From Streptomyces vinaceus (GTDB lineage Bacteria > Actinomycetota > Actinomycetes > Streptomycetales > Streptomycetaceae), in assembly GCF_008704935.1 (NCBI RefSeq), contig NZ_CP023692.1, positions 4,555,001 through 4,619,000 of the forward strand: a DNA stretch of 64,000 nucleotides. Direction: 5' to 3'. Both the position numbers and the translations under genes were made by a program. Positions 1 through 12,949 of the stretch are shown here, piece by piece; the first letter of the stretch is position 1; each line of letters starts with the position of its first letter. Below the pieces are notes generated by a model. That model searched no databases. It saw nothing but the letters and a program-made list of their open reading frames with translations, and had not been told where the DNA came from.

Positions 1-2208
<2,208 letters not shown>

Positions 2209-2283
2209 AGTTGCTCGCGTCCACTGTGTTAGTTCTGAAATAACGAACAGCTGTGTTGCCGTCCAGTGTTCAAATTTCATAGT

Positions 2284-2402
2284 GTTTCGGTGGTCATAGC
2301 GTTAGGGAAACGCCCGGTTACATTCCGAACCCGGAAGCTAAGCCTTTCAGCGCCGATGGTACTGCAGGGGGGACCCTGTGGGAGAGTAGGACGCCGCCGA
2401 AC
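2284..2402 (+). rRNA. 5S ribosomal RNA
   Basis: About 119 nt beginning GTTTCGGTGGTCATAGCG and ending in CGCCGCCGAAC. The ends pair as helix I, and the internal CCCGGTTACATTCCGAACCCGG is the typical 5S loop. It lies about 75 nt after the 23S end, the usual 16S-23S-5S order. Exact ends may be off by 1-3 nt. Confidence 0.96.
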
Positions 2403-2412
2403 AATCATTGTG

Positions 2413-2449
2413 AAAAGCCCCGTACCGGGTATCCGGTACGGGGCTTTTT
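2413..2449 (+). terminator. Intrinsic terminator of the rRNA operon
   Basis: The stem AAGCCCCGTACCGG pairs with CCGGTACGGGGCTT around a short loop and is followed by a T-run. It sits 10 nt after the 5S gene, as expected for the end of an rrn operon. Confidence 0.9.
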
Positions 2450-2521
2450 GCGTTTACGGTCCCTCACCATTTCCTTCGCTGTTGATGGGCGCCCGACCGG
2501 CGTAGCCAGTCGGGGCGCCCG

Positions 2522-3831
2522 CTACAGGCGGCCCGCCGCCTTCAGGGAGAGGTAGGCGTCGGCCAGGGCCGGGGCCAGGGTGTCCGGGGTGGCGTCGACC
2601 ACGTGGACCCCGTGGCGGGACAGCTGGTCCGCCGTGCGGCGGCGGGTGGCCTGGGACTGGGTGCCGGCCGCGGCCTCGTAGACCGCGTCGAGCGTGCCGC
2701 GGGAGCGCGTCATCTCCTCGACCCGGGGGTCGGCCACCGAGGCCAGCAGGACCGTGTGGCGCTGCGTGAGGCGGGGGAGGAGCGGGAGCAGGCCCTCCTC
2801 TGTCGGGGCTGCGTCCAGGCTCGTCAGGAGGACCACCAGGGACCGGCGCGGGGCGTTGCGGAGGATCGTGGAGACCAGCGTCCGGGTGTCGGTCTCGACG
2901 AGTTCCGGTTCCAGCGTGGCCATGGCGTTGACGAAGGCCGGGAGGATGTCGCCGGCCGAGCGGCCCTGGACCTGGGCGCGGGTGCGGCGGTCGTGGGCCA
3001 GCAGGTCCACGCGGTCGCCGGCGCGGGAGGCCAGGGCGGCCAGGAGTAGGGCGGCGTCCATCGCCGAGTCCAGGCGGGGGGCGTCACCGACGCGGCCCGC
3101 CGAGGTGCGGCCGGTGTCGAGGCAGATCAGGATGTGCCGGTCGCGTTCCGGGCGCCAGGTGCGGACGGCGACCTTGTTCTGGCGGGCCGTGGCCCGCCAG
3201 TCGATGGAGCGGGTGTCGTCGCCGGGGACGTAGTCGCGCAGGCTGTCGAACTCGGTGCCCTCGCCGCGCGTCAGGACGCTCGTACGGCCGTCCATCTCGC
3301 GCAGGCGGGCCAGGCGCGAGGGGAGGTGCTTGCGGCTGGTGAACGGCGGCAGGACGCGGACCGTCCAGGGGACGGTGTGGGTGCCCTGGCGGGCGAGCAG
3401 GCCGAGCGGCCCGTACGAGCGGATCGTGACGCGGTCGGCCCGCCGGTCCCCGCGCCGGGTGGGGAGGAGCCGGGTGGTGATCCGGCGGCGTTCGCCGGCC
3501 GGGATCACCAGGGTGTGCCGGGAGGCCTCGGTCTCGGTGCCGGCGGGCCAGCTGCTGGGGGGCCAGGCGTCGCGGACGCGGGCGCGCAGCGGGCGGGCGC
3601 CCGGGTTGGTGACGGTGAGGTGGACCTCGGCGGGTTCGCCGAGGCGTACGGAGGTGTCGCCCGAGCGGGTGAGGGTGAGCCCGCGGACGGGAGCGGCGAG
3701 GGCGTAGTCGACGGCGCAGGCCAGTCCGAGGGCGCCGTTGACCGCGAGCATTCCCGTCCAGCTGGGTTCGAGGATGCCGACGGGGAGGCTGCCGAGGGCC
3801 GCCAGCAGGGCGGCGCGTCCGGTGAGGGCCA

Positions 3832-3832
<1 letters not shown>
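2522..3832 (-). CDS. DUF58 domain-containing protein
   Basis: 436 aa. Two hydrophobic stretches at the N terminus (about residues 5-45) are followed by an exposed beta-rich part and a DUF58 domain carrying the family signature LRDYVPGDDTRSIDWRATAR (about 215-235). The C-terminal half is von Willebrand A-like, with a HILICLDTGRTSAG strand in place of a full MIDAS motif. DUF58 proteins nearly always pair with MoxR ATPases and are thought to serve assembly or stress functions at the membrane. The ATG start shares one base with the upstream MoxR stop (TGATG), so translation is probably coupled. This is the last gene of a five-gene operon. The precise function is unknown. Confidence 0.88.
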
Positions 3833-4790
<958 letters not shown>

Positions 4791-4794
<4 letters not shown>

Positions 4795-6035
4795 GAGGTG
4801 CGGACCTCTCTTTCGAGGGCGTCGAGGTGGTCGGCGAGCGCGACGAGCGCCGCGTCGGTGGTCGGTGTGGTGCCGAAGAGGAGGCCGGTCAGGTCCGCCT
4901 GTCGCTCCGTCAGGCGGGCGGAGACGGCCGGGAGCAGGGCCTGCGGGTCGTGGGCCTGGGTGGGCGGTACGCCGAGCAGGGCGGCCAGGCGTTCGCGGGC
5001 GGCGGCGCGCAGCACGGTGGCGGCGCGGTCGCGGGCTGCGGCCTTGCGGTAGAGGCGGGCGCGGCCCTCGGTGGTCTCGGAGGCGCGGACGGCGACGGGC
5101 AGCTTCTCGGTGACGAGGGGGCCGAGGCGGCGGGCGCGCCAGAGGGCGGCGAGGGCGGCGGCGACGAAGAGCTGGAGGAAGGCCCAGCTCCAGCCGTGGG
5201 GGAGGAGGTCGAGGAAGCTCTGTTCCTGCGCGGGGTCACCGTCCTCGGCCTCGGCGGGGGAGGGCAGGTACCAGACGAGGTCGGGGCGGGTGCCGAGGAG
5301 TTGGAGGGCGAGGGAGGCGTTGCCCTCGGAGGCGAGCTCCTTGTTGAGGAGGATCGTCTCGGAGCCGAGCAGGACGGTGTCGCCGCCGGTGGTGCCGGAG
5401 GGGAGGACGAGGAGGGTGGGGTGGCCGCCGCTGGGGTAGCAGGCGGTGCCGGTGGCTCCGTCGGTGGTGTAGCGGTGGTCGCCGCCGGTGGTGGCGCGGC
5501 CGGCCGTGGCGGCGGCGGGCAGGGGGCAGCCGGGGTCGAGGTCCTCTTCGAAGGCGGTGCCCTTGGTGCGGGCGGCCGGGGCCAGGTCGTGGAGGCTGGG
5601 GCTGCCGGGGGCGATCAGGACGGTACGGCCGCCGGAGAGGTCGATGGCGGAGCGGATGGCGCGCAGCCGGCTCTCGCCGAGCCGGTCGGGGTCGGTGACC
5701 AGCAGGGTGGTGGCGGGGCCGGCCGCGGCGGCGGCCTCGCGGGCGGTGGTGACGACGCGGGTGGTGACGCCGCGGGCCCGGAGCAGCTCGGCGACGGCCC
5801 GGCTGCCGTCGGGGTCCGCGGAGCGGGGGTCGAGCCGGCCGTGGCGGCTGCCGGAGGAGAGGGCGGCGAGGGTGACGGCGGCGACGATCAGGATGCCGAG
5901 GCAGATCAGGAAGCCCCTGCTCCGCCGCCACAGGGTGCGGGGGGTGGTGACGGCGGCTGCGGCGGTCGTGCGGGGGCCGGGGGCCGCGGCGGTGACTGCG
6001 TCCGTCGCCGGGGCGCGGGGGTCCGGGGGCGTCAT
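4791..6035 (-). CDS. DUF4350 domain-containing membrane protein
   Basis: 414 aa. A cytosolic Ala/Pro/Thr-rich start is followed by a membrane segment around residues 48-68 (FLICLGILIVAAVTLAALSS). Next comes an extracytoplasmic alpha/beta domain beginning RLDPRSADPDGSRAVAELLR, typical of DUF4350. A second membrane segment near 290-310 (WAFLQLFVAAALAALW) leads to a basic cytosolic tail. The ATG overlaps the DUF4129 stop by four bases (ATGA). DUF4350, DUF4129, MoxR and DUF58 recur together in actinobacteria, which supports a membrane complex, but no activity is established. Confidence 0.85.
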
Positions 6036-6712
6036 GAGGGGGTGCCCGTCAGGAGGGGCTTCGCGTGGGTCAGGGCGAGGTCCAGGGTGCGCAGGTGGGC
6101 GTACGTCTCGGGGTGGGCGGGGCGGCCGCCGTACGTGACGTCGTCGAAGGCGCGGGCCGCCGCGCGGAGGGCTTCGGCGTGGTCGGGGAGGGAGGCGGCG
6201 GCTTCGGCGGCGGCCTCGTCGGCGGTGCGGCCGGGGCGCGGGTCGAGCACCGTGCGCTCCTCCAGGGAGCGGACGACGGCCCGCATGCGCTCCTGGACCG
6301 CCGCGTTCCAGTGGCCCTGGGCGGCGTGGGCCTCGGCGGCGGTGCGGTGGTCGGCGGCGCTGCGCAGGCCGTCGCCGAACAGGGCGGCCGCGCCGGTGGC
6401 GGTCCGGCGGGGGGAGCCGAGCCGCCACCACAGGGCGGCGACGGCCAGGGCGACGAGGACGGCGATGGCGACCAGGCCCAGGGTGCCGCCGGGGGTGGCG
6501 CCCGAGGCGTGGTCGAAGAGGTCGCCGACCCACGCCCAGAAGCGGTCCAGGGCGCGCTGGAGGAGCCCCGGGTCGTCCTGGTGGTACATCTGCTTCGACA
6601 GTTCGCGTTCGGCCGCCTCGCGGGCGGGATCGCGCGGTGTCGTGACCGGTGGTTGCTCCGCGGCCGGCAGGAACGCCGCGGAGCGCGTGATGAGGCCCCC
6701 CGTACTCATCAT
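6032..6712 (-). CDS. DUF4129 domain-containing membrane protein
   Basis: 226 aa. One membrane segment lies near residues 75-95 (TLGLVAIAVLVALAVAALWW). A cytosolic C-terminal DUF4129 helical domain follows, including HWNAAVQERMRAVVRSLEER and RTADEAAAEAAASLPDHAEA. Consecutive ATGs at 6712 and 6709 could both start it. A 7-nt gap follows the upstream membrane-protein gene and the stop overlaps the DUF4350 start. In other bacteria DUF4129 often occurs fused to transglutaminase-like proteins next to MoxR/DUF58; here it stands alone. Confidence 0.84.
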   Translation of the reverse strand: MMSTGGLITRSAAFLPAAEQPPVTTPRDPAREAAERELSKQMYHQDDPGLLQRALDRFWAWVGDLFDHASGATPGGTLGLVAIAVLVALAVAALWWRLGSPRRTATGAAALFGDGLRSAADHRTAAEAHAAQGHWNAAVQERMRAVVRSLEERTVLDPRPGRTADEAAAEAAASLPDHAEALRAAARAFDDVTYGGRPAHPETYAHLRTLDLALTHAKPLLTGTPS

Positions 6713-6719
6713 CGGCGCG

Positions 6720-8018
6720 TCAGCCTCCGGTGGGCGGTGCGGCCGCGTCCGAGCCGTAGTTCTCCAGACCGGCCGCGCGGGCGAGCTCCAGGTCGAGGGC
6801 CTCGCGGCGGATGCGCTGGTCGACGTAGAGGAGGACGGTGACGCCCGACTGGATCGGCATGGTGATGGTCTGCGCGATGACGGCGCCGACGGCCGAGAGG
6901 ATGAGCGGGGCCCAGCCGTTCATGACGGCGCCGGTCTCCAGGCCGGTCGCTCCGGCGTCGACGAGGCCGATCGCGACTCCGAGGGCGGTCAGCGGCCAGA
7001 CGATGATGCCCGCGACGAAGGTGGTGATGATGCCGGTCAGGGCGGTGATGCCGAAGATGCGCCACCACGAGCCCTGGACGAGCCGGGAGGAGCGCCGCAG
7101 CGAGGTGGCGACGCTGCTCTTCTCCAGCATCAGCGCGGGCGAGGCCAGGCTGAACTTGATCCCGAGCCAGAGGAGGAGCGGGAGGGCGACGCAGCCGCCG
7201 AGGAGTCCGAGGTCGATGTTGCCCAGGGCGATGCCGGGGGCGATCAGGACGCCGACGAGGAGGACGCCGCCGATGCCCAGCAGGAGGGTCAGCCCGAGCA
7301 GGCGGAGCAGCTGGGGGCGGGCCTCGCGCCAGGCGGCGCCGATGGTCGAGGTGTGGCCGAGCACGGCCCGGCTGAAGATCATCGTGAGCATGGCGGTGGC
7401 CACGATGGTGCCGATGAGCTGGATGAACCCGTTGGCGACGAGGGCGAGCATGCTGCCGCCGAGGGTGTCGACGACGTCGCTCACGCTCGGTTCCTCGGCG
7501 GAGGTGACGGGGAGGTCGGAGAGCGTGTACTTCTGCACGAGCACGCTGATGACCTGCACGACGGTGGCCACGACGAGCGTGATCGGCAGGACCGAGCGCC
7601 AGTGGCTGCGCATGGTGGCGACGGCGCCGTCGAGGATCTCGCCGAGGTCCAGGGGGCGCAGCGGGATCACGCCGGGCTTGGCGGCCGGGGGCTTGCCCCA
7701 CTGGCCGGGGCCGCCGGCGGATCCGTACGGGCCGTACTGGCCCTGACCGGCCCGGGGGCCCGCGTACGATCCCCAGCCCGCGCCCGGCTGCGGCTGCGGG
7801 TGCGGCGGCTGCGGGGTCTGCGGTGCCTGGGGCGTGCCGGGGCTGGACCACTCGCCGGGCGGCGGCTGCTCGGCGGACCACTTCGGCCCGCCGGCGGGAG
7901 GCTGCTGCGCGGGCGCCTGAGCGCCCTCGGCGGCGCCGTCCCGGCCGTCGGGTGCGCCCGGCCTCTCGCCGTCGGACGGGGAGGGTCCGGGCACGGCCCG
8001 GCCCGGAGAGTCGTTCAT
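6720..8018 (-). CDS. Multi-pass membrane protein, glycerophosphoryl diester phosphodiesterase membrane-domain type
   Basis: 432 aa. The first ~125 residues are Pro/Gly/Gln-rich and disordered. They are followed by the family opening LRPLDLGEILDGAVATMRSHW and about six membrane segments. This matches the membrane domain found next to some glycerophosphodiester phosphodiesterases, but no catalytic phosphodiesterase domain is present. The ATG at 8018 was chosen over longer frames because a strong GAAGGAG sits 6 nt upstream. It is the first gene of the five-gene minus-strand operon and diverges from mtrA across 242 nt, so the two promoters share one intergenic region. Confidence 0.82.
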   Translation of the reverse strand: MNDSPGRAVPGPSPSDGERPGAPDGRDGAAEGAQAPAQQPPAGGPKWSAEQPPPGEWSSPGTPQAPQTPQPPHPQPQPGAGWGSYAGPRAGQGQYGPYGSAGGPGQWGKPPAAKPGVIPLRPLDLGEILDGAVATMRSHWRSVLPITLVVATVVQVISVLVQKYTLSDLPVTSAEEPSVSDVVDTLGGSMLALVANGFIQLIGTIVATAMLTMIFSRAVLGHTSTIGAAWREARPQLLRLLGLTLLLGIGGVLLVGVLIAPGIALGNIDLGLLGGCVALPLLLWLGIKFSLASPALMLEKSSVATSLRRSSRLVQGSWWRIFGITALTGIITTFVAGIIVWPLTALGVAIGLVDAGATGLETGAVMNGWAPLILSAVGAVIAQTITMPIQSGVTVLLYVDQRIRREALDLELARAAGLENYGSDAAAPPTGG

Positions 8019-8260
8019 CGTCGCTCCTTCACGTGCACTGCGGGGCTGGCTGGGGCGGGGGCGCGGTCGGCTGCCATCGTGCCACGTGGGAACGTTGAGC
8101 GGACCGGCCGTCCCCCCGGATCTCCGGCAGCCCGCGCCTTCAATTGTCGCCCGGATCCGGGGCAGACTGGTCGCCCTGATCTCCACGCAGGTCCGAGGGG
8201 CGATTTCCAGCCCTTTTGGCTGTGGGACAGCTCACCGCCAGGTAACGATTAGCTAATGGG

Positions 8261-8950
8261 ATGATGTCAAGCATGAAGGGACGAGTCCTTGTCGTCGACG
8301 ACGACACCGCGCTGGCCGAGATGCTCGGCATTGTGCTGCGTGGAGAAGGTTTTGAGCCGTCGTTCGTAGCGGACGGCGACAAGGCACTGGCTGCCTTCCG
8401 CGAGGCGAAGCCGGATCTCGTGCTGCTCGACCTCATGCTGCCCGGACGGGACGGCATAGAGGTCTGCAGGCTGATCCGGGCCGAATCCGGCGTGCCGATC
8501 GTCATGCTCACCGCGAAGAGCGACACGGTGGACGTGGTCGTGGGCCTGGAGTCCGGGGCCGACGACTACATCGTCAAGCCGTTCAAGCCCAAGGAGCTGG
8601 TGGCCCGCATCCGGGCCCGCCTGCGCCGGTCGGAGGAGCCCGCGCCCGAGCAGCTGGCCATCGGTGACCTGGTCATCGACGTGGCCGGGCACTCGGTCAA
8701 GCGCGACGGCGCCTCGATCGCCCTGACCCCGCTCGAATTCGACCTGCTGGTCGCCCTCGCGCGCAAGCCCTGGCAGGTGTTCACCCGCGAGGTGCTGCTG
8801 GAGCAGGTCTGGGGCTACCGGCACGCGGCGGACACCCGTCTGGTCAACGTGCATGTGCAGCGGCTGCGCTCCAAGGTCGAGAAGGACCCGGAGCGCCCCG
8901 AGATCGTCGTGACGGTGCGCGGTGTCGGCTACAAGGCCGGACCGAGCTGA
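8261..8950 (+). CDS. mtrA: Two-component response regulator MtrA
   Basis: 229 aa OmpR/PhoB-type regulator. The receiver domain spans about 7-120 with the acidic pocket DDD at 13-15, phospho-acceptor Asp57 in LVLLDLMLPG, the switch Thr in MLTAK and the conserved Lys in VKPFKP. A winged-helix domain occupies 135-227. Nearly every residue matches the actinobacterial MtrA I remember. MtrA coordinates cell-wall, division and developmental genes in Streptomyces. Its kinase MtrB and the lipoprotein LpqB follow immediately. A GTAAC element and the palindrome ATTAGCTAAT (8248-8257) precede the start and could be regulatory, but this is unproven. Confidence 0.97.
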   Translation: MMSSMKGRVLVVDDDTALAEMLGIVLRGEGFEPSFVADGDKALAAFREAKPDLVLLDLMLPGRDGIEVCRLIRAESGVPIVMLTAKSDTVDVVVGLESGADDYIVKPFKPKELVARIRARLRRSEEPAPEQLAIGDLVIDVAGHSVKRDGASIALTPLEFDLLVALARKPWQVFTREVLLEQVWGYRHAADTRLVNVHVQRLRSKVEKDPERPEIVVTVRGVGYKAGPS

Positions 8951-8951
8951 C

Positions 8952-11030
8952 GTGCCGCCCGGCAAGACCCGCAGCGGCTCCCGCCGAGGAGTGCTGAGGG
9001 GAGGCCGGCAGCTCCGTCAGATGGCCGACGGAGCGCCCGGTGGTCCGGTGCTGCGGCTGTTCGTGCGCCTCGTGCGACGGCCGCTGCTTCCGGCTGTCCG
9101 GCTGTGGCGGCGCAACATCCAGCTGCGCGTGGTCGCCGCGACGCTGCTGATGTCGCTGGCCGTGGTCCTCGCGCTCGGTTTCGTGGTGATCGCCCAGGTC
9201 AGCAAGGGGCTCCTCGACGCCAAGGAGGAGGCCGCGCAGAGCCAGGCCGCGGGCGGGTTCGCCGTCGCGCAGGAGAAGGCCAACACGCCTTCCGCGGTGG
9301 ACGGGCCCGACGCCACCGACAACAAGGTCGGGCGGGACGCCAGTACCTGGATGAACTCGCTGGTCAAGCAGCTCGCCAGTGGCGGCCAGACCGCCTTCGA
9401 GGTGGTCGCCCTCGGCGCCGGCCCCGACGCGGGCGGGCAGCCCGGCGGGCAGCCGAGCGGGCCGTTCGTCTCGGGCGTCAAGGGCGCCCGCGCCTCCGGG
9501 AACGTGGACCCGACCGCGAGCGTTCCCACCGCGCTGCGCCGCAACGTCAACCACGCGACCGGGACCTTCAAGACCTTCTCGCAGATCCGGTACACCGCCG
9601 GGTCCGGGGACAAGGCCCCCGAGCCCGCGCTGGTCGTGGGCAAGCGGCTCACCGACATCAACGGGGACCCGTACGACCTGTACTACCTCTTCCCGCTCAC
9701 GCAGGAGGAGGAGTCCCTCAACCTCATCAAGGTCACCATCGCCACCGCGGGCGTGTTCGTGGTCGTGCTGCTCGGCGCGATCGCCTGGCTCGTCGTACGG
9801 CAGGTCGTGACGCCCGTGCGGATGGCCGCCGGGATCGCCGAGCGGCTGTCGGCCGGGCGGCTCCAGGAGCGGATGAAGGTCACCGGCGAGGACGACATCG
9901 CCCGTCTGGGCGAGGCCTTCAACAAGATGGCGCAGAACCTCCAGCTCAAGATCCAGCAGCTGGAGGACCTGTCGCGGATGCAGCGGCGCTTCGTCTCCGA
10001 CGTCTCGCACGAGCTGCGCACGCCGCTGACGACCGTACGGATGGCGGCCGACGTCATCCACGACGCCCGGGTCGACTTCGACCCGGTCACCGCCCGCTCC
10101 GCCGAGCTGCTCGCCGGTCAGCTCGACCGCTTCGAGTCGCTGCTCGCGGACCTGCTGGAGATCAGCCGGTTCGACGCGGGGGCCGCGGCCCTGGAGGCGG
10201 AGCCGATCGACCTGCGGGACGTCGTACGCCGGGTCATCGACGGCGCCGAGCCGCTCGCCGAGCACAAGGGCACCCGGATCCGGGTGCTGGGCGACACCCA
10301 GCCCGTCATAGCCGAGGCCGATTCCCGCCGGGTGGAGCGGGTGCTGCGCAACCTCGTCGTCAACGCGGTGGAGCACGGTGAGGGCCGTGACGTGGTGGTC
10401 CGGCTCGCTTCGGCGGGCGGGGCCGTGGCGGTGGCCGTACGGGACTACGGGGTCGGGCTCAAGCCCGGCGAGGCCACCCGCGTCTTCAACCGCTTCTGGC
10501 GGGCCGACCCGGCCCGGGCGCGCACGACGGGCGGTACGGGCCTGGGCCTGTCCATCGCCGTAGAGGACGCCCGGCTGCACGGCGGCTGGCTCCAGGCCTG
10601 GGGCGAGCCGGGCGGCGGTTCGCAGTTCCGGCTGACCCTGCCGCGGACCGCCGACGAGCCGCTGCGCGGGTCGCCGATCCCGCTGGAGCCGGAGGACTCC
10701 CGGTCCAACCGGGCCAGGGCGGCGGCCGAGGCGGCCGGTTCGAAGAAGTCCTCGCGGGCGCAGGAGGGCCAAGGCCGCGGCGACCGGTCGCCGATACCGC
10801 CGCGGTCGGCGGTGGCCGGCGCGCTGCCGGTGCCCGCGGACCCGACGGCGCTGCCGGGCAGCGGGGCGCGCGTCGTCGCCCGCCCGGCCGATCCCGACCA
10901 GGCGTCGGCGGACCGGGCGCCGACGGACCAGGCGTCGGAGGAGCGGGCGCCGGCGGACCGGGCGGCGGCCGACCGCGCCGCCGCGCAGCAGTCAGCAGCA
11001 GCACAGGAGGATGGCGCAGGTGGACGCTGA
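8952..11030 (+). CDS. mtrB: Sensor histidine kinase MtrB
   Basis: About 692 aa from a GTG one base after the mtrA stop; ATG 9021 is an alternative start. Membrane segments lie near residues 60-80 and 262-285 and enclose an extracytoplasmic sensor region. HAMP, HisKA (phospho-acceptor His near residue 353 in SDVSHELRTPLTTV) and HATPase domains follow, with the N box NLVVNAVEH and G boxes DYGVGL and GGTGLGLS. The C-terminal ~140 residues are a low-complexity Ala/Asp/Arg tail ending in repeats such as ADRAAADRAAA. It pairs with MtrA and overlaps lpqB, whose product modulates MtrB in mycobacteria. Confidence 0.95.
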   Translation: MPPGKTRSGSRRGVLRGGRQLRQMADGAPGGPVLRLFVRLVRRPLLPAVRLWRRNIQLRVVAATLLMSLAVVLALGFVVIAQVSKGLLDAKEEAAQSQAAGGFAVAQEKANTPSAVDGPDATDNKVGRDASTWMNSLVKQLASGGQTAFEVVALGAGPDAGGQPGGQPSGPFVSGVKGARASGNVDPTASVPTALRRNVNHATGTFKTFSQIRYTAGSGDKAPEPALVVGKRLTDINGDPYDLYYLFPLTQEEESLNLIKVTIATAGVFVVVLLGAIAWLVVRQVVTPVRMAAGIAERLSAGRLQERMKVTGEDDIARLGEAFNKMAQNLQLKIQQLEDLSRMQRRFVSDVSHELRTPLTTVRMAADVIHDARVDFDPVTARSAELLAGQLDRFESLLADLLEISRFDAGAAALEAEPIDLRDVVRRVIDGAEPLAEHKGTRIRVLGDTQPVIAEADSRRVERVLRNLVVNAVEHGEGRDVVVRLASAGGAVAVAVRDYGVGLKPGEATRVFNRFWRADPARARTTGGTGLGLSIAVEDARLHGGWLQAWGEPGGGSQFRLTLPRTADEPLRGSPIPLEPEDSRSNRARAAAEAAGSKKSSRAQEGQGRGDRSPIPPRSAVAGALPVPADPTALPGSGARVVARPADPDQASADRAPTDQASEERAPADRAAADRAAAQQSAAAQEDGAGGR

Positions 11031-12873
11031 GCCCGCACGGGTGCGCAGGGACGGCCGCCGCCGGTGGCGGGCGGTGCGGGCGTACGCCTTCGGCGCGGCC
11101 GGGCTGCTGCTGGCGGGCTGCGCCTCCATGCCCGACCACGGCGAGATCCGCGAGGTGAAGGCCTCGCAGGGCGTGGACTCGCAGGTGCGGGTGTTCGGGG
11201 TGCCGCCGGCCGACAAGGCCGGTCCCGCCGACATAGTCGACGGCTTCCTGGAGGCCATGACCAGCGACGACCCGCAGCTCCAGACGGCGCGCAAGTACCT
11301 GACCGAGGAAGCGGCGAAGAACTGGAAGCCGGCTTCCGCCGTCACGGTGCTCTCCGCGGGCATCGACCGGTTCTCCGTGGGCAACGAGAAGGACGCCCCG
11401 GGCCCCCGCTGGAAGATGACCGGCAAGAAGCTGGCGACGGTGGACGAGCGCAGCGCCTACCAGCCGGAGCCCGCGGGAGGCCGCTACGAGGAGTACCTCC
11501 AGCTGGTCCAGGAGAACAAGCAGTGGCGGATCGCGACGCCGCCGAGCGGCCTCGTGCTCAGCGAGTCCGACTTCCAGCGCATCTACATGCCGGTCAACAA
11601 GTACTACTTCGCGGGCGGCGGCCTCGTCGCCGATCCCGTGTACGTGCGCCAGCGCAGCGACCCGGATTCGCGGATGGACCCCACGACGCAGACCGTGCAG
11701 TCGCTGCTGGCCGGTCCGTCCAAGTGGCTCGGGCCCGTGGTCACTTCGAGCTTCCCGACCGGCACCGAACTGCGCGAGGGCACCAAGTCCCTCGCGTACG
11801 ACGGCCAGAACGTGCTGAAGGTGCCGCTCAACGACAAGGTCGACAACGTCGCGCAGCCGCAGTGCGAGAAGATGGCCGCGCAACTCCTGTACACCGTGCA
11901 GGACCTGACGTCCTCGCGGATGGCGCGGGTGGAGCTGCTGCGCTCGGACCGCTCCTCGCTGTGCTCGGTCACCGACGCGACCGCGGGGACGATCGCCCAC
12001 CGGCCGAGCCCCCCGGAGTACCAGTACTACGTCGACAGCGAGAGCCGGTTCGTCCGGATGAAGCTCGACGTCACCAGCGAGGACCAGCAATACCGGCCCG
12101 AGCAGGTGCCCGGGCCGCTGTCCCCGAGCGCCGGGAACCCCGGGTTCAAGGTCGGTACCGCGGCCGTCTCGTACGACGAGAAGCGCGCGGCCGTGGTGTC
12201 CGAGGACGAACACGGGCTGTACCCGGTGAACCTGACGACGGCCGGGCCCATGCCCGCGCCGGCGCTCAGCAGCAAGGGCGCCAAGCCGAACGGGCTGACC
12301 ACGCCGAGCTGGGACGCGGCGGGCGACCTGTGGGTCGCGGACAAGGATCCGCAGAATCCGGCGCTGTACCGGGTGCCGGGCGGGACCGGGGCCCCGCAGA
12401 AGATCGACGTGGCCGGGCTCGACGGCGGGCGGATCACCGCGCTGAAGGCGTCGCCGGACGGGGTGCGGATCGCGCTGCTGGTGCAGTCGGGGAACAGCAA
12501 GAAGCTGTACATCGGGCGGATCGAGCGGCCCGAGGGCAAGGGCGACGCGGCGCCGGTGTCGGTGCGCGAGCTGCGTCCGGCGGCCCCGCAGATGGCGAGC
12601 GTGACGGCGCTGAGCTGGGCGCCGCGCGGCCGGCTGCTGGTGGTGGGCCGGGAGAACGGCGGGGTCGTCCAGGCCCGGTACATGCTGGCCGACGGCTCGA
12701 TGGTCGCGGCGAGCCTGCCGGGGGCGACGGGGCTGGACGCGGTCGCGGCGACGGACGAGGAGAAGAAGCCGGTCGTCGCGCACTCGGACGAGGACGGGAT
12801 CGTGTGGCTGCCGCCGGGGGCGCAGTGGCGCACGGTGGCGCCGGGCGGCCGGGCTCCGGTCTACCCGGGCTGA
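11020..12873 (+). CDS. lpqB: Lipoprotein LpqB, MtrAB-associated
   Basis: 617 aa from GTG 11020. This start was preferred to ATG 11011 because AGGAGG at 11005-11010 abuts that ATG but lies 9 nt from the GTG. A basic N terminus, hydrophobic stretch and lipobox LLAGC (acylated Cys near residue 34) mark a lipoprotein. A GerMN-like domain follows (about 190-300, containing RMDPTTQTVQSLLAGPSKW), then a C-terminal beta-propeller region. It overlaps mtrB by 11 nt, the conserved mtrA-mtrB-lpqB arrangement, and in mycobacteria it acts upstream of MtrB signalling. Confidence 0.94.
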   Translation: MDAEPARVRRDGRRRWRAVRAYAFGAAGLLLAGCASMPDHGEIREVKASQGVDSQVRVFGVPPADKAGPADIVDGFLEAMTSDDPQLQTARKYLTEEAAKNWKPASAVTVLSAGIDRFSVGNEKDAPGPRWKMTGKKLATVDERSAYQPEPAGGRYEEYLQLVQENKQWRIATPPSGLVLSESDFQRIYMPVNKYYFAGGGLVADPVYVRQRSDPDSRMDPTTQTVQSLLAGPSKWLGPVVTSSFPTGTELREGTKSLAYDGQNVLKVPLNDKVDNVAQPQCEKMAAQLLYTVQDLTSSRMARVELLRSDRSSLCSVTDATAGTIAHRPSPPEYQYYVDSESRFVRMKLDVTSEDQQYRPEQVPGPLSPSAGNPGFKVGTAAVSYDEKRAAVVSEDEHGLYPVNLTTAGPMPAPALSSKGAKPNGLTTPSWDAAGDLWVADKDPQNPALYRVPGGTGAPQKIDVAGLDGGRITALKASPDGVRIALLVQSGNSKKLYIGRIERPEGKGDAAPVSVRELRPAAPQMASVTALSWAPRGRLLVVGRENGGVVQARYMLADGSMVAASLPGATGLDAVAATDEEKKPVVAHSDEDGIVWLPPGAQWRTVAPGGRAPVYPG

Positions 12874-12949
12874 CCTGCACGTCTTCCCCGGTGCCGGAGG
12901 TTTTCCACAGGGGTGGCGGGGTGGGCGGGCGGCCCGGCACAGTGGGTGG